Assembly: GCF_017562075.2 (NCBI RefSeq)
Contig: NC_054081.1
Coordinates: 8,260,115 to 8,324,114 of the forward strand
From: Anopheles merus
Lineage: Eukaryota; Arthropoda; Insecta; Diptera; Culicidae
Direction: 5' to 3'
Length of the DNA: 64,000 bases
In this document: piece by piece, positions 22,777 through 33,102 of the stretch
Numbering within the stretch: the first letter of the stretch is position 1
Layout: the number at the start of each line of letters is the position of its first letter
Position numbers and translations under genes: made by a program
Notes under the pieces: generated by a model
Told to the model about the DNA's origin: nothing
The model's input: the letters and a program-made list of their open reading frames with translations, nothing else
Database searches by the model: none

Positions 22777-23600
22777 TTCCCGAGATACGTGGGTTATCCG
22801 GATTGCTCGAATTTCCGCGTAAGTCGAATTTCACATTTTTCAGCTAAAATATAATTGATTACTGGGTATTTTTGATTGATTTTGGTACTCTTAAAAACTT
22901 AATCGTTGATTCGTAACGTTTCGTGCAGAAAATTCTGATATTTCTGGCTTTAAAGCGGTTTAAACTTATTAGCAAATATGCAATTTCTGCTGCATTGTAC
23001 AGATTTTGAAGGAAATTTTACTGTTTTGACATTTGAACTGTCAAATTTAGAATTATCTGCGCTTATCTGCGAATCCGCGCAAGTCGAGAACCGCGCCACA
23101 CGGAATCAGACTGTCCAACACATTTTGATAGGTGTTGGGTAGGTTCGCTCCTGGAGATTGGTATGTGTAGACAGGCAATAATGAACCTGTTGAACTCGTT
23201 GCATCCTCGGGTTGGAATCGCACATGTTTTACTGAATCTGCTGAACCAATTGGGCCAACTGAACCTGCTGGAACCAACATTGCAATCCAGATCGTATTCG
23301 GACAGCTCCCACCTAGTAGGTTCGGGTCGACCGGCCCACCACTACAAGCCCCATAAACTTTCCACGATGCAAGATAGAAAGAGAGAGATGATGCGAGCGT
23401 GCGAAAGTGAGAATGAAATAGCCCAACACACATCTCTCCACCGCACAGCACAAAACACTTTTCGCGTCTCACTCGCACCGATTCGCGCACACCACAACTG
23501 TCAAGCCTGTCAAGTGGGCGAGTCGCGAAACCAAATTAAACATTCACAACACACACACACACACACACACACACACGCGCGCGCGCGACCTGGTGCAGCA
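22777..23600. other. Intergenic sequence before the SAC2 gene
   Basis: Includes a region with recurring ctgaac and ctgctgaacc words (about 23180-23280) and an (AC)n run at about 23549-23578 with a short CG-rich tail. No gene is supported. The last part may hold the promoter of the next gene. Confidence 0.4.
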
Positions 23601-23798
23601 AAACATCCGTCACCATTCTCAATGTTGCCTCCCGCTCGGCAGGGTGGTGATATGCTCGTGCCGTGAAAGCCGTCCCCGTGCGTGCCGTGTGTGTACAGTG
23701 TGTGCTTTGTTTTTCTACTCCCTCTCGCTCTCACACTCGTGCTCGGTCGTAATCGTGCCTGTCGCGTGCAGTTTCCTGCTACAGCACACACGCACGCT

Positions 23799-24023
23799 GT
23801 GAGTAGTTTTGCATTGTTTTGTTGTTGTTGTTGTTGTTGTGGTGATTGCTGTTGTTGTTGTTTGGTGTTTGGCAAATGTAACACCCAAATCAATACACAA
23901 AGCCCGTCCCAACGCAACCCCGCTCTCCCATCCGTGTCGTTCGTCACAATGTTTATGTTATTGTTGTTGTTGTTGGTGTAATGTATTCATTTTTTTGCAC
24001 ACATTTGCCTCCCCCTTTTGCAG
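23799..24023 (+). other. Candidate 5' UTR intron of the INPP5F-like gene
   Basis: A GTGAGT donor at 23799 and an acceptor with a pyrimidine tract, ending in cccccttttgcag at 24023, suit a short intron between a non-coding first exon and the exon that carries the start codon. The interior is TTG-rich. This is inferred from the splice motifs only. Confidence 0.35.
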
Positions 24024-24272
24024 AAGCACCATCATCAGAGTGTGTGTGTGTGTGCGTGACGAAACCGCTGCAATCAATATTGTTGCTGTCAAGCGAGCAG
24101 CAGCGACCGGAGAGGGGCGGAGGCACCAAGCGGAGAGGCCACCACTTCCTGCTTTCTAGATGAATCATCTCTGCTGAAAGCGGAAATACAGTGTGTGTGT
24201 GTGTGTGTCTGCGTGTGCTTGTGAGCGCGAGAGCCTCCGTGTGTCCATCGTATCAGGTCCGGTTGCAAGCAA

Positions 24273-27200
24273 ATGGCGATGGAGGTGTTCCAGACCGAGA
24301 CGCACTACATCTTCGTGCGGAAGGAGCGAAGCCTCTGGTGGAATCGATACTCGTCCGAGTTTCAGCTCAAGTGTGGTAGGTGGTGGTGTGGTGGTGGTGG
24401 GGGCCGCAGCATTTTCGCCCGACTAATTTGCCGTTTGTTTGCCTTTTTTGCGGGTGCAGGCTGGGATCTGTCCTCGGTGGACGACATCGAGTGTATCGGC
24501 GTGACGCACGGCATCGTCGGCACGATCGCGCTGCAGGGCGTGCTGGACCCGCACCTGATCGTGATCAAGGAGGTGGTGCCGGTCGGGGTGCTGTACGCGC
24601 CCCACCTGGTGTACAAGATCCGCAGCATTGCGGTGCTCGGGCCGGACGGGGCGGATACGGTGCTGCTCGGGTGCAGCAAGCACACCACCAGCCAGACGGT
24701 GAAGGTGGCGCCGGCGGGCGGCACGGCTGCACCCGAGGGCCACCCGTCGCCCGCCAAGGGCCGGCTGTTCGAGAGCTCCGCCCTGGTGAACAAGACGTGG
24801 GGTGCGGTGAAGAGTGCCGGCAGCACGATCCGCAACACGACCGAGAAGGCGGCCGCCATCGCGACCAGCCAGGTGAAGTCGACCGTCAGCCTGGTGGTGA
24901 AGGCGGACCCGGTGCGCATCGAGAAGCGCGTGCTGGACGAGCTGCACAAAATCTTCGACGAGACGGACAGCTTCTACTATAGTCCCAACTGTGATATTAC
25001 GAACAACTTGCAGCGCCGGGGCGCCCCGCCCGACGACCGCTTCTACTGGAACCGGCCGATGCTGGCGGAGCTGCTGCGGGTGGTGAGCGAGCAGCCGGGG
25101 GGCGACGCGGCCCAGGACTGGGTGGTGCCGATCATCCAGGGGTTCGTGCAGGTGGAGCAGTGCGTGATCGGCAACGAGTGCTTCACGCTAGCGCTCGTGT
25201 CGCGCCGGTCGCGCAACCGGGCCGGCACGCGGTACAAGCGGCGCGGCGTCGACGAGCACGGCAACTGTGCGAACTACGTCGAGACGGAGCAGGTGCTGTC
25301 GCTGCGCCAGCACCAGATCTCCTTTACGCAGGTGCGCGGCTCGGTGCCGGTGTACTGGAGCCAGCCGGGGTACAAGTACCGGCCGCCGCCCCGCCTCGAC
25401 CGGGACGAGCCGGAGACGCAGGCCGCGTTCGAGCGGCACTTTGACGGCGAGCTGCAGATCTACCAGTCGATCTGCATCATCAACCTGGTGGAGCAGAGCG
25501 GCAAGGAGAAGATCATTGGCGACGCGTACGCGAACCACGTGCTCAAGTACAACTCGGACCGGCTGATCTACGTCACGTTCGACTTTCACGAGTACTGGTG
25601 AGTGGCGGGGTGGTTGTGGTTGCTGCAATGCCAATGTGCTCTCGATCCTTAATTCTCTTCCTTTTTTTTTTGTTGCGCAGCCGTGGCATGCGGTTCGAGA
25701 ACGTGTCGTCGCTGATCGAGTCGCTCGCGCCGGAAGCGGGCGCGATGGGTTTCCACTGGCGCGACACGAACGGCCCGATCTGCAACCAGAAGGGCGTGTT
25801 CCGCGTCAACTGCATGGACTGTCTCGACCGCACGAACGTGGTGCAGACGGCCATCGGCAAGGCGGTGCTCGAGTCGCAGCTCGTCAAGCTCGGTCTCGCC
25901 ATGCCGTACTCGCAGCTGCCGGACGCGCTCAAGGCCCCGTTCATGGTGCTGTGGGCGAACAACGGTGACGTCATCAGCCGGCAGTACGCGGGCACCAATG
26001 CGCTCAAGGTTTGGCAGGGCAGAGAGTGCGCAGAGCGAGCACGTGTGTGCAGTGCTGCAAAATGTCATGAGCATCACGGAGATGCTCACCAATCGAAAAC
26101 AATGAGCATATCCGTGGTAGCTTGATGGCCATTGCTGATACTCAATGAATGTGGGTCATGACATCTAGAACGCGAAATGCGAAACTCTAACTGACAAGTT
26201 GAGCTTAGTGCCGTCACGAGCATAATTATGACTTTTTTCTGGCTGTGAACAGTGCTGCCAAATGCCACTGGTTTCAGTCACCATCACTCATGGCTGAAAC
26301 GAAGCTCAAATCAGCTCACGTGCACTAGTGAAATGATCAGAGATGATACTCAAACAGTTGATGGATCAAACACATGTTTGATGACATTTTTTGTAGCACC
26401 CAACTCTTGCTCACTCACTTTGATCATGACATTTTCTGTCGGAGATCATCACGACACGAAAACAAAGTGACTGACCAAGAGTTGAGTGCTAAACAAAATG
26501 TCACCAAGCATGTGATGGTAGCACCAACTGTTTGAGTCTCACCTCTGATCATCACAGTAGAGCTAGTGACGCTGACATGATTTTGTTTCAGCCGGAATTT
26601 GTCATGACTATGTCAGTGACATTTTGCAAAACTGACCACAGTAAAAAAAAAAGTCATGATTTAGTGACTGACCACGCGTTGGTCGCAAAAATGTCACAAA
26701 ACATGCATTGGTCACACTACTCGTTTTGAGTATCACCTATGATTATCACAAATCAGTACATGACGCTGACATGGATGTTGTTTCAGTCAGATTTTTTTTT
26801 ATGACATTGATAATGATATTTTGCAGCACTGCGTGTGTGTGTGTGTGGGTTTAATAATTATTTTTTTTTCCTTTTTGTTTTGACCGACAGGGAGATTATA
26901 CGCGCACGGGGGAGCGAAAAATTTCCGGCATCATGAAGGACGGCATGAACTCGGCTAATCGGTAAGTGTGTGTGTGTTTTAGGGAAGGCTGTGTCCCATC
27001 ACACAGTGGTGGAAAAATGCATTGGACAAAAAAAAAGAAGCAAGCCTAAACGCAAAAAGGAATTGGTCGTCGGCGGACGGCACCAGTAGGCGCTCCATCG
27101 GCTCCCAAAACTCGCCATCATCCTCCCCAACTCCTCCGCACACGAACGACCCTAAGAGGAGGCAAGCGACTGTTGTCGGTTGACTGCACTTGCAACGCGT

Positions 27201-30200
27201 TTTCGTTTTCGATTTCCTTCGTACCAAGTAACCGTACAAAAGCGTTTCCATTCGTTACTGTTTCTCTCTTTTCTCCATTTTCTTTCTTTCCCTCAACACA
27301 CACACACACCTTTGCCTCCATTGCCCCATTTTCCGTGTGTGTGTTTGTGTGTGGGTTTTAATGGGGGACTGGGCTGGTAGCTACTACATTCAGCACTTCG
27401 CCGACACGTTCCGGCAGAGTTGCATTGATTTGCTGCAGAGGCAGCTGGCCCCGTCGGCCGGCCACATCCCGGAGGACGATGTGCGCGGCGCGGTCGTCGG
27501 CATTGCCGCGACCGCACTCAAACCGGCCGGCCCGCTGACGTACTACAACTATGGCCAGTGCGCGTCCGAGCATCTGCTGCTCGAGCAGGTCGTCCACAGT
27601 GCCAGGTGCGCGCTCCCAACTCCTCTCTTGCTTGTTTTTGGTTTTGTTTTCGGAATTCATGCTTCGTTTGTGTTTTCCTTTCACTAATTAGGCAGCAGTG
27701 TGTGTGTCTGTGTGTGGTGGTCCGGTATTAATGTCTCTAGAGGGTTTTTTTTGTACGCTCTCGTTACGTTGTGTGAGCAATTAGGCGCAGTAGAAAATGA
27801 ATAGATTGCCAATTCAATCCCACTAAGGTTCTTATACTCTGAGATAGTCTGATGGATGTGTTAAAAGTCGTTTTGTTTAGTTTCGACATGCCAAAAATTG
27901 TCCATTTGTGACTTCGTTCTTCGACCTTCTTATCCGTCGGTGTAATGATGTTTCGATTTGTGTGCTGAATGAGTTGTATTAATTTTATTTTTCGAGTGTA
28001 ATAATCGAATGTGGGATTTGATGGAAATACTAATAAGTGCTTATTATGATTGTTCTTAAAATCGTAATTGAGTTTGTGGTGTTGTTTTGCTAATATTTTA
28101 TTAATTAAACATACTCTATATAATTTGTTTATCGTGTGTAACACTCTTCGCACCACATCCTTTTCGTACCTTTACAACAGAATCATGCACTGTAGTGATG
28201 GGAAAAATGTTTTTGGTTGTTTTTGGTTTTTGGATTGTAGGTTCGGAATCAGTGTCTTGAATCAGCTCCGGAATAGACTGCAGAATCGTCTCTGAAATCT
28301 GCTCTGAAATCGACTCCGGAATTAGCTCCGAAATCGATCCCGGAATCGGACCCGGAATCGACCCCGGAATCGGCTCTGGAATCGACCCCGGAATTGGTTC
28401 TGGAATCGACTCCGGAATCTGCTTCAAAATCTGTTCTGGAATCGGCTCCGGAATCGACCCCGGAATTGACACTGGAATCGGCCCCAGAATTGATTCCGGA
28501 ATCGACTCCGGAATCAGCTTCGGAATCGACCCCGAAATCGGCCCCGGAATCGATCCCGGACTCGGTTCCGGAATCGACTCCGGAATCGGTTCCGGAATCG
28601 ACTCCGGAATTGGTTCCGGAATCGACTCCGGTGTTGGTTCCGGAATCGACTCCGGAATCTGCTCCGGAATTGACTCCAGGATTGGGTCTGGAATCGGCTC
28701 CGGAATCGGCTCCGGAATCGACCCCGGCTGTACTGGATGCTCGGTCCCGTAGTTAATATGAAAGCCGCAAAGGATTCAAATGTACTTAAAAACAATTTAT
28801 TCTCATGGAGATTCCGGAGCCGATTCTGATTTCGAATTTCGGAGTCGATTTCGGAGTCGATTCCGAAGTCGATTCCGATTCCTATTCCGGAGCCGATTCC
28901 GGAGCCGATTCCTATTCTGGAATTGGAATCAATTTCGGAGAAGAAATCGAAATCAGGTAGTTAAGATTTCGAGGTCCCACCACTCTTTTACTGAAGTACA
29001 CGTATGCAATCTTTAAAATATCCAAATGAATGCTACGTCATGCGTTACGTAGTTAATGGATGTCACCGTATTGAAAAAAAGGTTTGAAAAATCTAAATCT
29101 AGTAAAAAAATGCATTGTCGGCAAAGCATAGGATTTGACCACATTTACCTTGAGACATGGATGTGCGTATCAAACACAGCACCGGAAGCTGCTACCCCCC
29201 CTTCCCTCACATTATCTACACCCCCCCCCCCCCCCGATTCAAAACTATAACACTGTCGGCAGCAATTAGGCTCATCTGCTCACTCATTATCTCTTTCCAT
29301 CTTGTTCTCTTCTATACCACCGCCACCCCCGTCCCCGTTGCAGCTACTATCTGGCCCGGTTTAAGGACACGTACCGGCAGGCCACGATCGATATGATGCT
29401 CGGCAACAACGTGTCGCCCGAGTCGGTGTCGGCGCTCGGCGGCACCCAGACCGCCGCCACGGACGAGACGGACGCGCTGGAGGGGGCGGAGCATGCGCGC
29501 CTGCTGGTCGAGGACTGCCGGCGGCTGCTGCTCGGCACGGCCCAGCTGCCGGTCGGTGCCTGGGGTCTCATCGATGCCGATCCAAGGTAAGGGCGCCACC
29601 ATCACCAACACCCAACACCAAAAATGCCTTTCATGCGATGCCTTATGTGTGTATGCTTAGAAGCCTGTATGTGTGTAGTGGTAGTAGTAGTAGCTGCGGT
29701 AGTGTTAAAACAGCTAAACAATAATCGACCCACTTTTTGCGGCAAAAAAAAAAAAAAAAAAAAAGGCGTTTGCGTGTAAATGGCGCAATCTGCCAATTGG
29801 CGGTGCCAGCGTTCAATGTGTAATGCGAGTGATGAGTCATGCAAGTGCAGCTGTGTAGGGCCCCACTTCTTATCGCTCCATGCCGGCGCTGACGTCATTT
29901 GACCGTGTGCCAGAATAGCAAACAGAGAGAGAGAGAACAAAAACACAAAGAAAGCATCGATTGTTGTATCCCGCGGCGCACAGCGGCGCCCTTTGTTTGC
30001 GGCCTTGTTTTGTCATTAAGAGGGGGGACTGGGGAAGGCCCTCAGCCCAATGAACAGCCATACTTCTCTTACTTCCTTCCCCGAGGAACAGTCACCACAA
30101 GTATTAATCGTCGCTTCTCCATATAATACCATAGACGTAATAAAAAAAAGGCAAAACCGCTCCTGCATGTATGCAATCCGCTAGTAGTTAGTACACTTTT

Positions 30201-33102
30201 TGCGTTTGTTTGAAGCTTTGCAGGCGTACAATAAAAAAGCACTATTTTGTGATTGATGTTATTACCAATAAGTAACAACAGCAGAAGAAAACTTTTCCAT
30301 CTTGTAAACCCGTTTTTGGTTGTTTGTTTTTTGCCCGCTGTGACACTCCCCCAATGCAAACAACCGCACGCGATCCGAACGTTAATACTGTTTTCCTTCC
30401 TTCCTTCCCCGTTTTCGCCCAACCCCCACACCAGTACCGGGGACCCGAGCGAGACGGAGGTGGACACGATCCTGATCCTGACCGACGACTGCTACATCGT
30501 GGCCGAGTACGACTCGCACCTGGACAAGATCGTGCGGTTCGAGAACGTGCCGCTCGCGAGCGTCACGCTGATCGAGCTCGGCCTGTTCCAGCACAGCAAG
30601 ATGTTCCAGGGGCCGGCGGCCGCCCACCTCTGCGTCCGGCTGAACTACGCGGTCGACGGTGTGGACGGCTACTTTCACATGTTCCGCTCGCCCAACATCC
30701 GGTTCTTCAACAACGTGGCGGTGGTGATCCGCAAGCCGGAGGAGATCGCCGAGTCGCTCACCGCGATCGTCGACCTGTTCCGCATCGCGCTGCAGAACTG
30801 CGGCCGGACGGAGGTGGCGTTCCAGTGCGGCGGCAGCCTGCAGCGGCGCAAGAGCCGCACGCTGCTGTCCGTCCCCGCCGGCATCCCGCGCAACCTGTCC
30901 GAGTCGCAGCTGGTGCAGATGGGCTCGAAAGCGTTCAGCAACATGGCGGGCCAGTTCTCCAAGATTGGCCAGTCGCTGAACGCGAGCAAGATTGGGCGCG
31001 CGAGCGGCGGCAGTAAGGGCAAGCCGGGCAAGGGCGGCGTGGACGATGGGGTCGGTTCGGGGGATGGGGCGGCAGCTCGGTCCGGCGGGCGGCGCGACGG
31101 CTCGAGCGGTTCGGTCAGCTCGTTCGGCGGCTCGGCGGGGGCCGGTGGTACGACGGGCGGGCTGCGCCCCGGGTCGGCGTCGGCCGGCGGCAAGATGGAG
31201 CGCTCCAGCTCGGAGTCGGAGGAGGGAGCGTGCATGTACGAGCCGGAGGACGAGCTGGTCGAGCAGAACCCGCTGTACAACGAGAACGTGTTCCTGCCGT
31301 CGGTCGGCATCGTGATGGGAGGCGGCGGCGGCGGCGGCGGTGAGCAGGAGGGCGTCGGGCCGGCCAGCAGCAACGTGCTGGAGGAGCGGGACAGCATCGC
31401 CAAGATGTCGTCCGACCTGTCCACCATGTCGATCTCGTCCGTGACCGATCACATCAACATGCCGGTCGGCATGCTGGAGTGTGCGTCGCCGATACGGGTC
31501 AGCAGCCCCGCGCCGGAAATCTTCGTCGATGGGACGGCGAGCGGTGGCGACGGGGGTGGCGGCGGCGGCGACGGTGGCCCGAACCGGCCGGGCCGCAACA
31601 CGATGAGCCTGAACCTGCAGGCCCCGGCGGGCGGAGCTGGCGGTGGTGGTGGTGGTGGTGGCAGCGATAATGCGCTGCGCCAGCTGAAGAAGCTGACCAG
31701 CCCGCTGTCCAACATTGGCAAGGGTTTGCAGACGCTCGGCGCTAACCTCGATCCGCGCAAGATTACCGTCAAGGTGAGTCGAACAGAATCGCTAATGAGT
31801 CGGAATCAATTCATCAACAATTCAAGAATCGTACGACACACCTTAGGAGAACCCATTAAGATCTCAAGCTTCTGGTTTAGGTTTCGGTTCGAGACTCTTA
31901 TTTCAGATTCTTGAAGTAAATGTAGATAAACAAGAATGAATGGGAAAGAGTCGTGAATTCGTTTGTGATTCGAATGACTGTTGACTTCCAGATTCATCTG
32001 GCAAATGCAGATGATTGAGGATAAGATTCTGAATCAAGATCTTGGCAAATCCTTCAAGAGACAATTGATTCTTCATAAATTCTTAAGATGCAGGGTGAGG
32101 ATTTCGTGGGAGCTTGCAATAGAAACGACTTGATTACGATTCCGTGCTCAGAATCAATTCCGCATCCGATTTAGATTCCGCAGCTGATTCCTGTGCCGAT
32201 TCCAAAGATGATTCCAGTCTCGGAATCGTAATCGGCTCCGGAATCAGAATTGGTACCGGGTTTGGAATTGGCTCTGGCATCTGATTCAGTTCTGGAATTG
32301 AGAAATCAGAAATTTCAGAAGCGAAATCAGTCCCAGAATCTCCATAAGTATACGTTGTTTACAGGTAATTTGGATTCTTTGCGGCTATCAATACAATCGT
32401 AGCAGTCCTAAGATAATAAGACCAAAATGCCTAATCTCTCCCAAGATGCAGAAAATGCCTAAGATATCGTAACCGACTCCAATTCCAGTGCCAATTCTGA
32501 TTTCGATGCCGATTCTGAATCCGGAGCCAATTCTGATTTCGCAAACGATTTCGGAGCCAATTCTAATTTCTGAAACTGATTCTGGGCCTACTATCCGGAA
32601 TCAATTCCAGAAATCTTCGGAGCTAGCTGGAATTGATTTCGACGAAATCTTCTTCTTTCCCAACACTATTCCAGTGACTGCTATTTACCAGAATCATGAG
32701 TTCAAATAATGAATCTTTGATGTGATTCAATGTGTTGCAATCAATGTTTAATGATTCATGAGTCGAGACACACCGCTCGAGAACTCATCAGTACTCCAAA
32801 GGTTCTCAAGATACAGATTCTTGAATTTGAAACACGAATCTGCAATAAGAATCACTTGAGTCACTAATCGAATCTTCGTTTAGTGACTCCAATTATTCTT
32901 ATTTCAGATTCGTGAAGTAAATAAGGATGCTACAGAGTAAATCTGTGAAATGAATCAATCAGAACTCAATATCTCAATTATTTTTGTTCTACAGAGCCCC
33001 GTCGCGCCAGTAAGAAGCACCAGTGCCGCGTTTGCCGAGATCAAGCAGCTGGAGGAAAAGTGGGAAAAGGCGAGCTGCCGCACCAAGCTGATTGCGCTGT
33101 AA
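24273..33102 (+). CDS. INPP5F: SAC2/INPP5F-like phosphoinositide phosphatase
   Basis: Exons: 24273-24375, 24460-25597, 25681-26008, 26891-26961, 27381-27605 and 29344-29586 (likely alternatives), 30435-31773 and 32995-33102. All junctions have GT/AG ends and compatible phases. With the 29344 exon alone the product is about 1109 residues. Exons 1-4 encode the Sac domain. The CX5R catalytic motif lies in CMDCLDRTNVVQ (25811-25846), preceded by SRRSRNRAGTRYKRRGVD and WSQPGYKYRP blocks typical of the family. Exon 7 carries the hSac2 homology domain and a low-complexity Gly/Ser region. The last exon ends in a conserved basic helix. Family members remove the 4-phosphate from PI4P on endocytic membranes. 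Human alignment favours the second ATG at 24279 as the true start. The exon 3 donor (GTTTGG) is weak. Confidence 0.92.
26050..26831. mobile_element. Non-autonomous hAT-like element, copy 2, in intron 3 of the INPP5F-like gene
   Basis: The 782-bp element has the same CAGTGCTGCAAAATGTCA terminus as 2891-3796 and ends TGATATTTTGCAGCACTG. A perfect 8-bp duplication, CGTGTGTG, flanks it at 26042-26049 and 26832-26839. Its right end matches the left end of copy 1 in reverse complement, so the two are in opposite orientation. It starts 41 bp after the exon 3 donor and ends 59 bp before exon 4, so it makes up most of the intron. Confidence 0.9.
27381..27605 (+). CDS. INPP5F: Alternative exon A of the INPP5F-like gene
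   Basis: The exon is 225 bp (75 codons) and both junctions are phase 2. It reads YYIQHFADTFRQSCIDL and so on, homologous to the start of the next exon (YYLARFKDTYRQATIDM; nine of 17 residues identical). Its acceptor (ggctggtag) lacks a pyrimidine tract, and its donor is GTGCGC. It lacks the W-x-LID-x-DP end that is conserved with human INPP5F, and ends LLLEQVVHSA instead. Confidence 0.7.
28230..28735 (+). repeat. 12-bp minisatellite between the alternative exons
   Basis: About 40 imperfect copies of GAATCGACTCCG (variants GAATCGGCTCCG, GAATCGACCCCG) run in phase. Because 12 is a multiple of 3, long frames stay open on both strands, but they encode only a tetrapeptide repeat. A short region of the reverse complement follows at 28805-28950. 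Confidence 0.9.
28805..28955 (-). repeat. Inverted segment of the 12-bp minisatellite
   Basis: Copies of CGGAGTCGATTC and CGGAGCCGATTC run opposite to the main array. A TAGTGATGGG word at 28193 and a CCCACCACT word at about 28976 bracket the whole block and could be the ends of a non-autonomous element, but I find no target duplication. Confidence 0.8.
29344..29586 (+). CDS. INPP5F: Alternative exon B of the INPP5F-like gene
   Basis: The exon is 243 bp (81 codons), with the same phase at both junctions as exon A. It carries YYLARFKDTYRQATIDM at its start and WGLIDADP at its end, matching both ends of the corresponding human segment (RYYLNRFKDAYRQ and WALIDCDPS). Its acceptor has a long pyrimidine tract ending ccgttgcag. 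This is likely the default form. Confidence 0.82.
31898..32940. repeat. Repeat-rich intron 7 of the INPP5F-like gene
   Basis: A direct repeat of cttatttcagattc, then tgaagtaaat, occurs near 31898 and 32896. Between them lie GATTCCG and CGGAATC words in both orientations (32150-32300 and 32470-32640), related to the 12-bp minisatellite of the earlier intron. This is probably a further non-autonomous element or its remains; its ends are not defined. Confidence 0.5.

Noticed and set aside
28394..28756. Open frame of 120 codons with an ESTPE-type repeat, and another on the opposite strand
   Set aside because: Both arise from the 12-bp minisatellite: a period divisible by 3 without stops stays open in several frames. 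It lies in an intron of the SAC2 gene.
28230..28950. Regularly spaced repeats that could suggest a CRISPR array
   Set aside because: Units are contiguous 12-mers without spacers, in a eukaryotic intron.
30382..31452. Long antisense frames over the SAC2 gene (also at 4034-4989, 9669-10515, 24423-25634)
   Set aside because: GC-rich codons leave few stops on the other strand. The products are low-complexity and show no domain.
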